A stretch of 64,000 bases of DNA from Primorskyibacter aestuariivivens (GCF_028023675.1 NZ_JAQIOZ010000006.1:62001-126000); one strand, 5' to 3'. Counted from the stretch's first letter, positions 17,813 to 27,303 are shown. The notes: generated from the letters alone by a model not told the origin. Translations and numbers: made by a program.

Positions 17813-19045
17813 CTATTGGCCGCGTACCTCACGCACCCACGCCACAATGGTGCGGCGCGCCGCGTTGTCCATCTGGATGGCATTGGGCGGCGGCATGGCG
17901 TGGCTCAGCCCCGCCTGCAGGTAGATCTGATCCGCATGGCGCGCGACGTCACCGGGGGTTTCCAGATAGACCCCCTTTGGTGCCCATTGCATATTGCCCC
18001 AGACAGGTTCGCGGGCGTGGCACATGGAACAATTGCCCAGCACCGTGTCGTAGGCGTCCTGAAACCCTTCGGCCGAGGCGTATTTCTGTTCGTATGCCGT
18101 CAGTTCACGCGCCTCGGCCTCTTCCCATGTCTCGCCGGTTTTAATCGTGGACAGCCACGCGATGATGATCATCAAAAGCACGGTCACACCCCATGTCCAA
18201 TGCGGCCCCTTGCCGGTCTTGTGCATGGTGTTGAAATAGTGCCGGATCGTCACCCCGGTCAGGAAGATCAGCGATGCGATGATCCAGGCATATTCCGTGC
18301 CAAAGGCCAGCGGATAGTGGTTCGACAGCATCAGGAACACGACCGGCAGGGTCAGATAGTTGTTATGGGTCGAGCGCACCTTGGCAATCTTGCCGTATTT
18401 GGCGTCCGGCGTGCGGCCCGCCTTGAGGTCTTCAACAACGATGCGCTGGTTCGGCATGATCTGAAAGAACACGTTGGCGGTCATGATCGTGGCCGTGAAA
18501 GCACCCAGATGCAGCAGCGCGGCACGGCCAGTGAAGATCTGGTTATAACCCCAGGACATGATCACGAGGATCACGAACAAAAGCAGCATGAGCAGGGTCG
18601 GGTGGTCGGCCAGCTTGGATTTGCACATCTGGTCATAGAGCAGCCAGCCGATGGTCAGCGATCCGCCGGAAATCAGGATACCTTGCCACAGCGCAAGATC
18701 GGCCTTGGTCGGGTCGATCAGGTACAGCTCGCCCCCCACCCAGTAGATGATCATCAACAGCGCCGCACCAGAGAGCCAAGTCGTATAGCTCTGCCATTTG
18801 TGCCATGTCAGATGCTCGGGCATGCGTGCGGGCGCGACGAGGTATTTGACGGTGTGATAGAACCCGCCACCATGCACTTCCCATTCCTCGCCATACGCCC
18901 CCTGAGGCAAGTCGGGGTTGGGCTTCAGCATCAAATCCAGCGCAATGAAATAGAACGACGCCCCGATCCACGCCATCGCGGTGATCACATGCAGCCATCG
19001 CACAGAAAATGCGATCCAGTCCCACAGAATTGCCAGATCATACAT
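17813..19045 (-). CDS. puuD: Membrane urate hydroxylase with cytochrome c domain
   Basis: 410 residues. The N-terminal two thirds holds about eight membrane spans (first: WDWIAFSVRWLHVITAMAWIG). The C-terminal domain is a periplasmic c-type cytochrome with heme site CSMCH at residues 339-343 and a likely axial Met in SHAMPPP. Family knowledge: PuuD oxidises urate to 5-hydroxyisourate and passes electrons to the respiratory chain instead of making H2O2. The ATG at 19045 follows GGGGAGAA. Context fits exactly: the LysR gene is divergent and the next purine steps (hydroxyisourate hydrolase, OHCU decarboxylase) lie just beyond. The frame open to 19078 lacks a ribosome-binding site. Confidence 0.93.
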   Translation of the reverse strand: MYDLAILWDWIAFSVRWLHVITAMAWIGASFYFIALDLMLKPNPDLPQGAYGEEWEVHGGGFYHTVKYLVAPARMPEHLTWHKWQSYTTWLSGAALLMIIYWVGGELYLIDPTKADLALWQGILISGGSLTIGWLLYDQMCKSKLADHPTLLMLLLFVILVIMSWGYNQIFTGRAALLHLGAFTATIMTANVFFQIMPNQRIVVEDLKAGRTPDAKYGKIAKVRSTHNNYLTLPVVFLMLSNHYPLAFGTEYAWIIASLIFLTGVTIRHYFNTMHKTGKGPHWTWGVTVLLMIIIAWLSTIKTGETWEEAEARELTAYEQKYASAEGFQDAYDTVLGNCSMCHAREPVWGNMQWAPKGVYLETPGDVARHADQIYLQAGLSHAMPPPNAIQMDNAARRTIVAWVREVRGQ

Positions 19046-19145
19046 GGCGTTTCTCCCCAGTTTCGATGTTACGGCCACCCTAGGCGAGTTCAGTTTCTTC
19101 TGGTATTGCTATCAAACGCCAAGCAGCATCAAAATAATCAGAAAA
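19046..19145. promoter_or_regulatory. Divergent puuD / lysR promoter region
   Basis: 100 bp of AT-rich DNA between the starts of puuD and the LysR-type gene. This is the classical arrangement in which the regulator binds both promoters. ATTTTGATGCTGCTTGGCG-type partial symmetry is visible on the minus strand but no clean T-N11-A site could be chosen. Confidence 0.5.
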
Positions 19146-20069
19146 ATGTCCTATATCGACAATATCCGCACATTCGTTCGCGTCTATGAGCTTGGCAGCA
19201 TGTCCGCTGCGGGGCGAGATTTGCGTGTCTCTCCAGCGGTTACATCCTCCCGGATTTCGCAATTGGAGGAACATTTGGGCGTTCGATTGTTCCAGCGCAC
19301 AACGCGCAGCCTGACGCCGACAGAGCAAGGGCAGAGTTTTTATCGTGGTGCCATTGAGATTCTGGAGGCGATCGAGACCGCCGAGGCGCAGATCGTCAAT
19401 ATCACTGAAAACCTGCGCGGTTCTCTCTATGTGGCCGCGCCTCTTGGGGTGGGGCGGAGGTTGATCGCGCCACAGGTGCCGGATTTCCTTGCTGATTATC
19501 CAGAAGTGAATGTGCGGCTGCGGCTGACCGACAGAAAGGTGGACCTGACCACCGAGGGTCTGGACCTCGCCTTTTTCCTGGGCCAGCCGGAGGACAGCAA
19601 CCTGCGCATTCGCAAGATCGCCGATGTGGAACGGGTTCTCTGCGCCTCGCCGGACTATGTGGCCAAACGCGGCATGCCTGCCAGCGGCGATGATCTTGTC
19701 GCGGACAATCACGAATGCCTGAGTTTGCGTTTCCCCGGGGCGACCGAGTTTCAATGGCGGTTAACCACCGCTTCCGGGCCGAAACGGTTCCGCGTGTCCG
19801 GGCGCTACGAATCCGATGACGGGGATGTGCTGACCGATTGGGCGCTGGCCGGGCATGGCGTGGCGATGAAACCCATTTTCGAGATTGCCGACCATTTGCA
19901 CGATGGGCGGCTTGTTCCCGTGGCCACACAAACGCCGCCGGAGCCGATTCAAATGGCCTGCCTGTTCACGCATCGGCGCAGGCAGGACCCCAAGACCCGG
20001 CTGTTCATGGAGTTCATGGTGGACCGGATCGCCGCGACCATCAAGGCGACGGATCGGGGCGCGCCTTAA
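19146..20069 (+). CDS. LysR-family regulator, probably of purine catabolism
   Basis: 307 residues. The N-terminal winged helix-turn-helix is clear ([20 protein letters not shown], then [21 protein letters not shown]), followed by the periplasmic-binding-protein-like effector domain (residues 90-300). The ATG at 19146 gives the standard LysR N-terminus; the longer frame to 18981 overlaps puuD. It is divergent from puuD, and its stop overlaps that of hydroxyisourate hydrolase by 4 bases, so it is embedded in the urate cluster. Control of puuD and neighbours by a purine-ring or allantoin effector is an inference from position. Confidence 0.88.
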   Translation: MSYIDNIRTFVRVYELGSMSAAGRDLRVSPAVTSSRISQLEEHLGVRLFQRTTRSLTPTEQGQSFYRGAIEILEAIETAEAQIVNITENLRGSLYVAAPLGVGRRLIAPQVPDFLADYPEVNVRLRLTDRKVDLTTEGLDLAFFLGQPEDSNLRIRKIADVERVLCASPDYVAKRGMPASGDDLVADNHECLSLRFPGATEFQWRLTTASGPKRFRVSGRYESDDGDVLTDWALAGHGVAMKPIFEIADHLHDGRLVPVATQTPPEPIQMACLFTHRRRQDPKTRLFMEFMVDRIAATIKATDRGAP

Positions 20070-20422
20070 CTGCCGCGATAGGTGGAATAGCCAAAGGGCG
20101 AGAGCAACAGCGGCACGTGGTAGTGCGCATCGGGGTCGTCCATGCCAAAGCGGATCGGCACCTGATCCAGGAACAGGATATCCTCTGACACCTGCCCAGT
20201 GTTGCGCAGATACGCTCCGGCATAGAAGATCAGCTCATATGTGCCGGTTTCAAACGAATCGGCGGGCAGGATCGGCGCATCGGTGCGCCCGTCATCATTG
20301 GTGACCGTTTCCGCGATCTTTTTATGCGAATTACCCGAGACTCGGTACAGTTCGATCCGGATGCCTTCAGCCGGGCAACCGCGCGCTGTATCGAGGATAT
20401 GGGTCGTCAGGTAGCCGGACAT
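20066..20422 (-). CDS. uraH: 5-Hydroxyisourate hydrolase (transthyretin-like)
   Basis: 118 residues, the normal length. It opens the ring of 5-hydroxyisourate to OHCU, the step after PuuD. The family signatures are [18 protein letters not shown] with catalytic His in THILD, the central RTDAPI segment, and the C-terminal tetrapeptide YRGS that completes the active site and distinguishes the enzyme from vertebrate transthyretin. No signal peptide, so cytoplasmic. It is convergent with the LysR gene and divergent from the allantoinase/OHCU decarboxylase gene with 149 bp between. Confidence 0.95.
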   Translation of the reverse strand: MSGYLTTHILDTARGCPAEGIRIELYRVSGNSHKKIAETVTNDDGRTDAPILPADSFETGTYELIFYAGAYLRNTGQVSEDILFLDQVPIRFGMDDPDAHYHVPLLLSPFGYSTYRGS

Positions 20423-20571
20423 TGATGCGTTCTCCTGTTCCTGTTTCCGTATCTATGCCTGAGCGCGCCTGACATGACAAAGAGCGCTTCTCCGAAGCTG
20501 TATTTTGGTTTTTTTGAAAAACATTGACCATTTTATAGTTTAAAGAGAGGCAAAAGGATGAGGGTCCGAAT
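20423..20571. promoter_or_regulatory. Divergent uraH / puuE promoter region
   Basis: 149 bp between two divergently transcribed purine genes. The half nearest puuE is AT-rich (20510-20550) with TTGACC at 20524-20529 and a following TATAGTTTAAA that could be a -35/-10 region, although the spacing is shorter than consensus. Confidence 0.4.
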
Positions 20572-21981
20572 TTGCAACGCTATCCACGAGACATGAGCGG
20601 CTATGGCCCGCGGGTGCCATCGGCCAACTGGCCCAACGATGCCAAGATAGCGGTTCAGATCGTTCTGAACTACGAAGAGGGCGGCGAGAATAACATCCTG
20701 CATGGCGATGCCGCATCCGAGGCGTTCCTGTCCGAGATCACCGGGGCCGCACCCTGGCCGGGGCAACGGCACTGGAACATGGAATCGATCTATGAATACG
20801 GCAGCCGCGCCGGATTCTGGCGTGTGCATAGCCTGCTCAAGGATCTGCCCATTACCGTTTACGGTGTGGCCACCGCGCTGGCCCGTGCGCCGGAACAGGT
20901 GGCAGCGATGAAAGCGGCGGGTTGGGAGATTGCCAGCCACGGTCTGAAATGGATCGAGCACAAGGATATGACGCCGGACGAGGAACGCGCCCAGATCGTT
21001 GAGGCGATCCGCCTGCATACGGAAGTCGTCGGGGCACCGCCGCGCGGCTGGTACACCGGGCGCTGTTCGATGAACACCGTGGATCTGGCGGCGCAAGAGG
21101 GTGATCTGGCCTATATCGCCGACAGCTATGCTGATGATCTGCCCTATTGGGTCAAGGCGGGCGGCAAGGATCAGCTGATCATGCCCTACACCATGGATTG
21201 CAACGACATGCGCTTTGCGATTCAGGCGGGCTACACCAATGGCGACCAGTTCGAGAGCTATCTCAAGGACAGCTTCGACATGCTCTATGCCGAGGGTGTC
21301 GCAGGCGCGCCCAAGATGCTGTCCATCGGGCTGCATTGCCGTCTGATTGGCCGCCCGGGCCGGGCCATGGCACTGAAACGCGCACTGGAGCACTTCATGG
21401 CGCATGACGGCGTCTGGTTCGCCACCCGCGAAGAGATTGCCGATCACTGGGCGCGCGAGCATCCTCCCGTCGCGTGGGAGCGCCCGTCCGAAATGAACGA
21501 GGCCCGCTTTGTCGAACTCTACGGCGGCATTTTCGAGCATTCCCCATGGATTGCCGAAGGTGCCCATGCGCTGGAGCTTGGCCCGACGCATGACAGCGCG
21601 GCGGGGGTGCATAACGCGCTCTGCCGGATCTTTCGCTCTGCCAGCGAAGAGCAACGGCTTGGCGTGCTGACCGCGCACCCCGATCTGGCCGGTAAACTAG
21701 CCGCTGCGGGCCGTCTGACCGCCGAAAGCACGTCGGAACAGGCGGGCGCGGGGCTGGACATGCTCACCGACGAGGAGCGTGAAACATTCACCCGGCTCAA
21801 CACGGAGTATGTGGCGAAACACGGCTTTCCCTTTATCATCGCGGTGCGCGATCATGACAAGACGTCGATCATGGCGGCGTTTCAGCGCCGGATCGGCAAT
21901 GACCGCGATACCGAGTTTGCCGAGGCCTGCCGCCAGGTGGAGCGCATCGCGGAATTCCGGCTGATGGACATTCTGCCGTGA
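20572..21981 (+). CDS. puuE: Fused allantoinase (PuuE) and OHCU decarboxylase
   Basis: 469 residues with two enzymes in one chain. Residues 1-298 are a PuuE-type allantoinase of the polysaccharide deacetylase superfamily (YPRDMSGYGP, VLNYEEGGE, ASHGLKWIEH); residues 303-469 are OHCU decarboxylase (FEHSPWIAEG with catalytic H323). Together they convert OHCU to S-allantoin and then to allantoate. The TTG at 20572 is chosen as start because YPRD is conserved at the family's N-terminus and GAGGG precedes it; the next ATG (20593) would remove that motif. Such fusions are common in alphaproteobacteria. The stop overlaps allA by 4 bases. Confidence 0.93.
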   Translation: MQRYPRDMSGYGPRVPSANWPNDAKIAVQIVLNYEEGGENNILHGDAASEAFLSEITGAAPWPGQRHWNMESIYEYGSRAGFWRVHSLLKDLPITVYGVATALARAPEQVAAMKAAGWEIASHGLKWIEHKDMTPDEERAQIVEAIRLHTEVVGAPPRGWYTGRCSMNTVDLAAQEGDLAYIADSYADDLPYWVKAGGKDQLIMPYTMDCNDMRFAIQAGYTNGDQFESYLKDSFDMLYAEGVAGAPKMLSIGLHCRLIGRPGRAMALKRALEHFMAHDGVWFATREEIADHWAREHPPVAWERPSEMNEARFVELYGGIFEHSPWIAEGAHALELGPTHDSAAGVHNALCRIFRSASEEQRLGVLTAHPDLAGKLAAAGRLTAESTSEQAGAGLDMLTDEERETFTRLNTEYVAKHGFPFIIAVRDHDKTSIMAAFQRRIGNDRDTEFAEACRQVERIAEFRLMDILP

Positions 21982-22466
21982 GCCAACGGATCACCATGGA
22001 GCCGATCACGGCAGAGGTATTTGCCCCCTTTGGCGATCTCATGGATTGCTCCGGGGATCCCGACAAGATCATCAATCAGGGGCTTTGTGGGCGCTTTCAT
22101 GACCGCGCGGTGCTTGATTTCGACGGAGGCCGTGCGGGCATCAGCCTGTTTCAGGCCAAGTTGCGGGAATTGCCGTATAAATTGGACATGATGGAGCGCC
22201 ACCCGCTGGGCTCTCAGGCCTTTATTCCGATGTCGATGGAGGCATTTCTGGTGATTGTCGCCCAAGATACGGGCAATCGCCCAGGGGAGCCGAGCGCTTT
22301 CGTCACGCAGCCCGGTCAGGCGATCAACTTCCACAAAAATACGTGGCACGGGGTTCTCACACCGATCGCTGGATCGGGGCTGTTTGCTGTGGTCGATCGG
22401 ATCGGCGCTGGTGAGAACCTGGAAGAACACTGGTTCGACACTGCCTACGAGGTGGTGGAGAACTGA
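21978..22466 (+). CDS. allA: Ureidoglycolate lyase
   Basis: 162-residue cupin-like enzyme splitting S-ureidoglycolate into glyoxylate and urea, the last step of allantoin breakdown. Conserved family elements visible include EVFAPFGDLMD near the N-terminus, LDMMERHPLGSQAFIPM in the centre and NFHKNTWHGVLTP near the C-terminus. The start is a GTG overlapping the end of puuE, which indicates translational coupling. Its product glyoxylate is the substrate of the bhc cycle encoded 2 to 6 kb downstream. Confidence 0.93.
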   Translation: MSQRITMEPITAEVFAPFGDLMDCSGDPDKIINQGLCGRFHDRAVLDFDGGRAGISLFQAKLRELPYKLDMMERHPLGSQAFIPMSMEAFLVIVAQDTGNRPGEPSAFVTQPGQAINFHKNTWHGVLTPIAGSGLFAVVDRIGAGENLEEHWFDTAYEVVEN

Positions 22467-22525
22467 AATCCAGGGCCGTCAGGAGGAGAAACGGCCCATC
22501 CAACAGCTATGATGGGGAGACAGAA

Positions 22526-23941
22526 ATGGCTGACACTTCAATCGGGACACCGGAGCAACTCCGCGACCCGAATTACACACCACCTATCGCCAAGGCGATC
22601 CCGCTCGGGCTTCAGCACGTGCTGGCGATGTTCGTGTCCAACGTGACACCGGCGATCATCGTCTGTGGCGCGGCAGGCTTCGGCTTTGGCTCGAACAGCC
22701 CCGATTTCCCGCAGATGATCTACATGATCCAGATGTCGATGTTCTTTGCCGGTATCGCGACGCTGATCCAGACCATCGGCATCGGCCCGGTCGGTGCGAA
22801 ACTGCCCATCGTACAGGGCACCAGCTTTGCCTTTATCCCGATCATGATCCCGCTGGTTGCGGGCAAGGGCGTGGACGCTATCGCCGTTCTGATGGGCGGG
22901 ATCGTCGTGGGCGGGTTGTTCCATGCGGTACTCGGCCTGTTTATCGGCAAGATCCGCTTTGCCCTGCCGCCGCTGGTCACCGGCCTTGTGGTCACGATGA
23001 TCGGTCTCGCGCTGGTCAAGGTGGGCATCCAGTATGCCGCCGGTGGTGTGCCCGCGATTGGCAAGCCTGAATACGGCTCGCTCATCAACTGGAGCATGGC
23101 GCTGATCGTGATCTTCGTGACTCTCGGTCTCAAGTTCTTTGCCAAGGGCATGCTGTCGGTCTCGGCGGTTCTGATCGGTCTGCTCGTGGGCTATGTCTTT
23201 GCCTTCGCAATGGGCGAGGTCAGCCTGGCCAATGTGGGTCGCGCGGCACCCTTTGCCCTGCCCAACCCGTTCCACTTCGGGATTGAGTTCTCGGTCGCGG
23301 CAATCATCGGCTTCTGCCTGATGTCCTTTGTCTCGGCGGTGGAAACCGTGGGTGACGTGTCCGGGATCACCAAGGGTGGAGCCGGTCGCGAAGCCACCGA
23401 CAAGGAGATTCAGGGCGCAACCTTTGCCGATGGTATCGGTACGGCTGTGTCCGGTCTGTTCGGCGCGCTGCCCAACACCTCGTTCAGCCAGAATGTGGGC
23501 CTGATCGCCATGACCGGTGTCATGAGCCGCCATGTGGTGACCATCGGTGCGATCTTCCTGATTGCCGCCGGTCTGGTGCCGAAAATCGGTGCCGTGATCT
23601 CTTCGATCCCGATCGAAGTGCTGGGCGGCGGCGTGATTGTCATGTTCGGCATGGTGGCCGCGGCCGGTATCTCGATGCTGTCCGACGTCAACTGGAACCG
23701 CCGCAACATGGTCATCTTTGCCATCGCTCTCAGCCTTGGCCTCGGCCTGCAGCTTGAGCCCGGCGCCCTGCAGCACCTGCCGGGAACCATCAAGGTTCTG
23801 GCAACCTCGGGTATCCTGCCCGCAGCGCTGATCGCCATCGTGCTCAACCTGATCCTGCCCGAAGAGCTTTCTGCGGAAGCAACCGAGGAAGTTTCGGGCG
23901 GTATGGCCGGACACGGCTCGGGCTCGATGCCCGGCGAATGA
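22526..23941 (+). CDS. Purine permease, NCS2 family (urate/xanthine type)
   Basis: 471 residues with about 14 hydrophobic segments typical of nucleobase:cation symporter-2 proteins. The diagnostic regions are GTSFAFIPIM (TM3), SAVETVGDVSGITKGGAGRE (TM8 region with the substrate-binding Glu) and PNTSFSQNVGLIAMTGVMSRHV (TM10). The last motif is closest to the xanthine/urate branch. It sits 59 bp after allA on the same strand, so the operon is puuE-allA-permease, ended by a strong bidirectional terminator. Urate or xanthine import is therefore the likely role; the exact substrate cannot be read from the sequence. Confidence 0.9.
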   Translation: MADTSIGTPEQLRDPNYTPPIAKAIPLGLQHVLAMFVSNVTPAIIVCGAAGFGFGSNSPDFPQMIYMIQMSMFFAGIATLIQTIGIGPVGAKLPIVQGTSFAFIPIMIPLVAGKGVDAIAVLMGGIVVGGLFHAVLGLFIGKIRFALPPLVTGLVVTMIGLALVKVGIQYAAGGVPAIGKPEYGSLINWSMALIVIFVTLGLKFFAKGMLSVSAVLIGLLVGYVFAFAMGEVSLANVGRAAPFALPNPFHFGIEFSVAAIIGFCLMSFVSAVETVGDVSGITKGGAGREATDKEIQGATFADGIGTAVSGLFGALPNTSFSQNVGLIAMTGVMSRHVVTIGAIFLIAAGLVPKIGAVISSIPIEVLGGGVIVMFGMVAAAGISMLSDVNWNRRNMVIFAIALSLGLGLQLEPGALQHLPGTIKVLATSGILPAALIAIVLNLILPEELSAEATEEVSGGMAGHGSGSMPGE

Positions 23942-23990
23942 CCGGAGAATAAACCGGGCGGGCAGACATGCCCCCCTCACAACCAAAAGA

Positions 23991-24022
23991 CCCCCGGGTA
24001 TCTCGCGATGCCCGGGGGTTTC
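23991..24022 (+). terminator. Bidirectional terminator between permease and bhcD
   Basis: CCCCCGGG (23991-23998) pairs with CCCGGGGG (24011-24018) and is followed by TTTCCTG. The upstream flank AAAAGA gives a short T tract for the opposite strand as well. It serves both the permease operon and the convergent bhc genes. Confidence 0.88.
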
Positions 24023-24049
24023 CTGTTGGCTTGCCTGGAAAGTGTCAGG

Positions 24050-25015
24050 TCAGAAATCGACCTCGATCGCGATGCCCTTTTCCACGGCAAGGTCGACCAC
24101 CGCAGCCGCCACAGCAAGGTCCTGAAGGCCGACGCCGGTGCCATCGAACAGCGTGATCTGATCGTCCGAGGTGCGTCCCGGATGGGTCTCGTTGATCACG
24201 GCGCCCAATTGGTTGACGTCGCTTTCACGGATCAACCCTTCGGCCACCGCGTGCTGCGCCTCGCCGATGCTGACGGATTGCGCGACCTCGTCGGTGAAAA
24301 CGGTTGCACGGGCCAGCAGCGCGGCCTCGACCTCCTGCTTGCCCTTGGTGTCGGTGCCCATGCAGGCGACGTGGCAACCGGGGCTGACATGGTCAGCCAT
24401 GAGGGACGGCGAAAAGGCCGAGGTGATCGAGATGATCACATCCGCTTCGACCATGCCGGGCAGATCGACTGCCTCGAACGGCACACCGGCCTCGGTGGCG
24501 ACCTTTTCGATATTGGGCAGCATCTCAGGATGATAATTCCAGCCGATGACTTTCTCGAACTGGCGCTGCTCAAGGGCTGCGCGCAGCTGGAACGTTGCCT
24601 GATGCCCTGCGCCCACCATGCCCATGACCTTGGCATCCTTGCGCGCCAGATGCTTGATCGACACCGAGGACGCCGCAGCGGTCCTGAGCGCGGTCAACAG
24701 GTTGCCGCCCACCATCGCCGAGGGTTTCCCCGTGTCCGGATCAAACAGGAACACGGTGGATTGGTGATTGATCAGTCCGCGTTTTTCGAGGTTGTTTGGC
24801 CAATAGCCACCGGCCTTGAGGCCCAGCGTCAGGCCCGCGCGATCAAAGCCGCCCTTGAAGCCATAAAGCGCATCTTCATGCCCGATGGCCTCGCGCACGA
24901 CGGGGAAGTTATAAGCATCCCCCGCTGCCATGGCGGCAAACACTTTCTCCACGGCATCAAACGCCGCTTCGCGGGTCATCAGACCCGCGATCTCTTTCTC
25001 AGGAACAATCCACAT
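24050..25015 (-). CDS. bhcD: Iminosuccinate reductase of the beta-hydroxyaspartate cycle
   Basis: 321-residue NAD(H)-dependent enzyme of the ornithine cyclodeaminase/mu-crystallin family, with a Rossmann motif MVGAGHQATFQLRA. In the beta-hydroxyaspartate cycle BhcD reduces iminosuccinate to L-aspartate, which donates the amino group for the next glyoxylate amination. The call rests on its place as the fourth gene after recognisable bhcA, bhcB and bhcC; ornithine cyclodeaminase alone would be the annotation out of context. It is separated from bhcC by 140 bp containing a dispersed repeat, but still reads in the same direction. A bidirectional terminator lies behind it. Confidence 0.9.
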   Translation of the reverse strand: MWIVPEKEIAGLMTREAAFDAVEKVFAAMAAGDAYNFPVVREAIGHEDALYGFKGGFDRAGLTLGLKAGGYWPNNLEKRGLINHQSTVFLFDPDTGKPSAMVGGNLLTALRTAAASSVSIKHLARKDAKVMGMVGAGHQATFQLRAALEQRQFEKVIGWNYHPEMLPNIEKVATEAGVPFEAVDLPGMVEADVIISITSAFSPSLMADHVSPGCHVACMGTDTKGKQEVEAALLARATVFTDEVAQSVSIGEAQHAVAEGLIRESDVNQLGAVINETHPGRTSDDQITLFDGTGVGLQDLAVAAAVVDLAVEKGIAIEVDF

Positions 25016-25029
25016 CGGGTTCTATCAGG

Positions 25030-25140
25030 GCGAAACCCTGCCTCTTCTTCTGTTTGAAAATACCTCGGGGGCCGTTCATTGCGGCGCCATTGGTTCAAGC
25101 CCAATGGACGGGGGCAGAGCCCCCGCCCGGTCGGACAGGC
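25030..25140. repeat. Dispersed intergenic repeat, copy 1, with adjoining inverted repeat
   Basis: Read on the minus strand it contains CCCCCGAGGTATTTTCAAAC followed by AGAAGAAGAGGCAGG, matching the elements at 37711 and 57774. Next to it are GGGGGCAGAGCCCCC at about 25109-25123 and AACAGGCGTTGCCTGT-type symmetry. It lies inside the bhcC-bhcD gap. Confidence 0.65.
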
Positions 25141-25155
25141 AACGCCTGTTCGAAA

Positions 25156-26319
25156 TCAGTAAGCCCGCCCGCGCGCCGACACAGGCCAGACGCATTCGAC
25201 CTTGCCGCCGCGCACGCCAACGTACCAGTCATGCACATTGGCGGTCGGATCGCAGTGGCCGGGCACCAGCTTGAGCTTGTCGTTGACCTTGAGAGCGCCG
25301 GTGGGGTCCATGACAACGCCATGTTCGTCCGAACACTTGATGTATTCGACATCATCGCGGCCATAGACGGTGGGCAATCCGCTATCGACCGATTGCGCCT
25401 TGAGACCCGCATCCACGATGGCCTTGTCCGCCTTGGCGTGGCTCATCACGCTGGTCAGGATGAAGAAGGCGTTTTCCCATTCGCCTTGGTCGATGCGCTT
25501 GCCATCCTTGTCGAGGATGCGACCGTAATCGGCATCCATGAAGGCATAGGAGCCGCATTGCAGCTCGTTATACACGCCCGAGTTCGACTCGAAGTAGTAA
25601 GACCCGGTGCCGCCACCGCCAACGATGTCGCAGTCCAGACCCTCGGCCTTGAGCGTGTCGACCGCGTCCCTGACCATGGCCACGGCCACGTCGATCTTGG
25701 CCTTGCGCTCGTTATAGTCGTCCAGATGCTGCATCGCGCCCTGATAGGCCTGAATGCCCGCAAACTTGAGACCCTCGGCCGCGTCGATGGCCTTGGCGAT
25801 CTCCACGACTTCGGGCGTGGTGGTCACACCGCAACGGCCCGCGCCACAGTCGATCTCGACCAGGCATTCGATCTGGGTGCCGTGCTTGACAGCAGCGGCG
25901 GACAGGTCGGCCACATTGGCCAGATCATCGACACAGCATATCGTGCGCGCGCCCAGTTTCGGCATACGGGCCAACCGGTCGATCTTGGCCGGGTCACGCA
26001 CCTGGTTAGACACCAGCACATCGGTGATGCCGCCCCGGGCAAAGACCTCAGCCTCGGATACTTTCTGGCAGCAGACGCCACAGGCGCCGCCCAGCTCTTG
26101 CTGAAGCTTCTGCACATCGACGGATTTGTGCATTTTGCCATGGGTGCGGTGGCGCATGCCATGATCCTTGGCATAGTCGCCCATCTTCTTGATGTTGCGC
26201 TCCAGCGCGTCGAGATCCAGCACCAGCGCCGGTGTCTGGATGTCAGCCTCATCCATTCCGGGCTTGGCCGGGATGTCGAAACCCACTTCGAAATTGTCGA
26301 GATTGTCCATATCTTTCAT
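25156..26319 (-). CDS. bhcC: Beta-hydroxyaspartate aldolase
   Basis: 387-residue PLP enzyme of the D-threonine aldolase-like fold III family. It condenses glycine with glyoxylate to form (2R,3S)-beta-hydroxyaspartate. The PLP lysine region HRTHGKMHK (K62) and the downstream GGGGTGSYYFESNSGVYNE phosphate-binding loop are visible, as are the metal-binding His and Cys near the C-terminus (PGHCDPT). The length equals that of characterised bhcC proteins. It is tightly packed behind bhcB (12 bp gap). Out of context it would be called a D-threonine aldolase, but gene order makes BhcC the better name. Confidence 0.93.
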   Translation of the reverse strand: MKDMDNLDNFEVGFDIPAKPGMDEADIQTPALVLDLDALERNIKKMGDYAKDHGMRHRTHGKMHKSVDVQKLQQELGGACGVCCQKVSEAEVFARGGITDVLVSNQVRDPAKIDRLARMPKLGARTICCVDDLANVADLSAAAVKHGTQIECLVEIDCGAGRCGVTTTPEVVEIAKAIDAAEGLKFAGIQAYQGAMQHLDDYNERKAKIDVAVAMVRDAVDTLKAEGLDCDIVGGGGTGSYYFESNSGVYNELQCGSYAFMDADYGRILDKDGKRIDQGEWENAFFILTSVMSHAKADKAIVDAGLKAQSVDSGLPTVYGRDDVEYIKCSDEHGVVMDPTGALKVNDKLKLVPGHCDPTANVHDWYVGVRGGKVECVWPVSARGRAY

Positions 26320-26331
26320 TCCCTTGCTCCC

Positions 26332-27303
26332 TTAGGCCGCCAACCACGGCAGTTTGTCCAGATCCACATTGCCGCCAGTCACGATGATGCCGACGCGCTT
26401 GCCGCGGAACGCGTCCGGGTTCTTCAGCACACAGGCCAGCGGCACCGCCGAAGACGGTTCCATCACGATGCGCAGATGCTTCCAGGTCAGTTTCATCGCG
26501 TCGATGATCTCCTGTTCCGAGGCGGTGTAGATCTCGGACACATGGTGCGACACGAAATGCCAGGTCCGCTCTTTCAGCGGGACCAGCAGGCCATCCGCGA
26601 TGGTCTTGGGCGCGTCATCGGCGATGATGTGACCGGCCTTGAAGCTGCGATAGGCGTCGTCGGCCTGTTCGGGTTCAGCCGCGATGACCTGCGTTTCGGG
26701 GGCCAGCGTCGACAGGGTCAGGCAGGTGCCGGAAATCATCCCGCCGCCGCCAATGGGCGCAACCACCATGTCGAGCCCGCCGGTCTGTTCCATGAACTCT
26801 TTCGAACACGTCCCTTGCCCGGCAATGACGCGCGGGTCGTTATAGGGGTGCACGAAATCGCCGCCCGTCGCGGCCTGCACCTCGGCAAAGGTCGCCTCGC
26901 GCGAGGTGGTCGACGGCTCGCATTCGGTGATGACGCCCCCATAGCGACGCACCGTGTCCTTCTTGGCTTGCGGCGCGGTGCGCGGCATGACCACGTTGCA
27001 GGGGATGCCGCGCAGCATGGCAGCGTAGCTCAGGCACGACGCATGGTTGCCCGAGGAATGAGTCGCCACGCCCTTGGCCGCCTGTGCCTCGTCCAGCCCG
27101 AACACCGCATTCGTGGCGCCGCGCACTTTGAACGCACCCGGCTCCTGGAAGTTCTCGCATTTAAAGAACAGCTCCGCCCCGGTCAGCTCATTGAGGTAAT
27201 CCGAAACCCGCACGGGCGTGCGCCGGATATGCGGTTTGATACGCTCATGGGCTTCGAGCATGTCCTGATAGGTTGGGATATACATGTCCATGTCCTTCAT
27301 CAT
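26332..27303 (-). CDS. bhcB: Beta-hydroxyaspartate dehydratase
   Basis: 323-residue PLP enzyme related to threonine/serine dehydratases (fold II). K59 in PGAFKVRGA binds PLP, SSGNHA contacts the phosphate/substrate carboxylate and the glycine loop PIGGGGM follows. It removes water from beta-hydroxyaspartate to give iminosuccinate. The start ATG at 27303 overlaps the bhcA stop and has AGAAGGA seven bases upstream; an ATG at 27285 with AAGGA is also plausible and would give MYIPTYQDM as N-terminus. A longer open frame to 27636 is the antisense of bhcA and is not used. Confidence 0.93.
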   Translation of the reverse strand: MMKDMDMYIPTYQDMLEAHERIKPHIRRTPVRVSDYLNELTGAELFFKCENFQEPGAFKVRGATNAVFGLDEAQAAKGVATHSSGNHASCLSYAAMLRGIPCNVVMPRTAPQAKKDTVRRYGGVITECEPSTTSREATFAEVQAATGGDFVHPYNDPRVIAGQGTCSKEFMEQTGGLDMVVAPIGGGGMISGTCLTLSTLAPETQVIAAEPEQADDAYRSFKAGHIIADDAPKTIADGLLVPLKERTWHFVSHHVSEIYTASEQEIIDAMKLTWKHLRIVMEPSSAVPLACVLKNPDAFRGKRVGIIVTGGNVDLDKLPWLAA

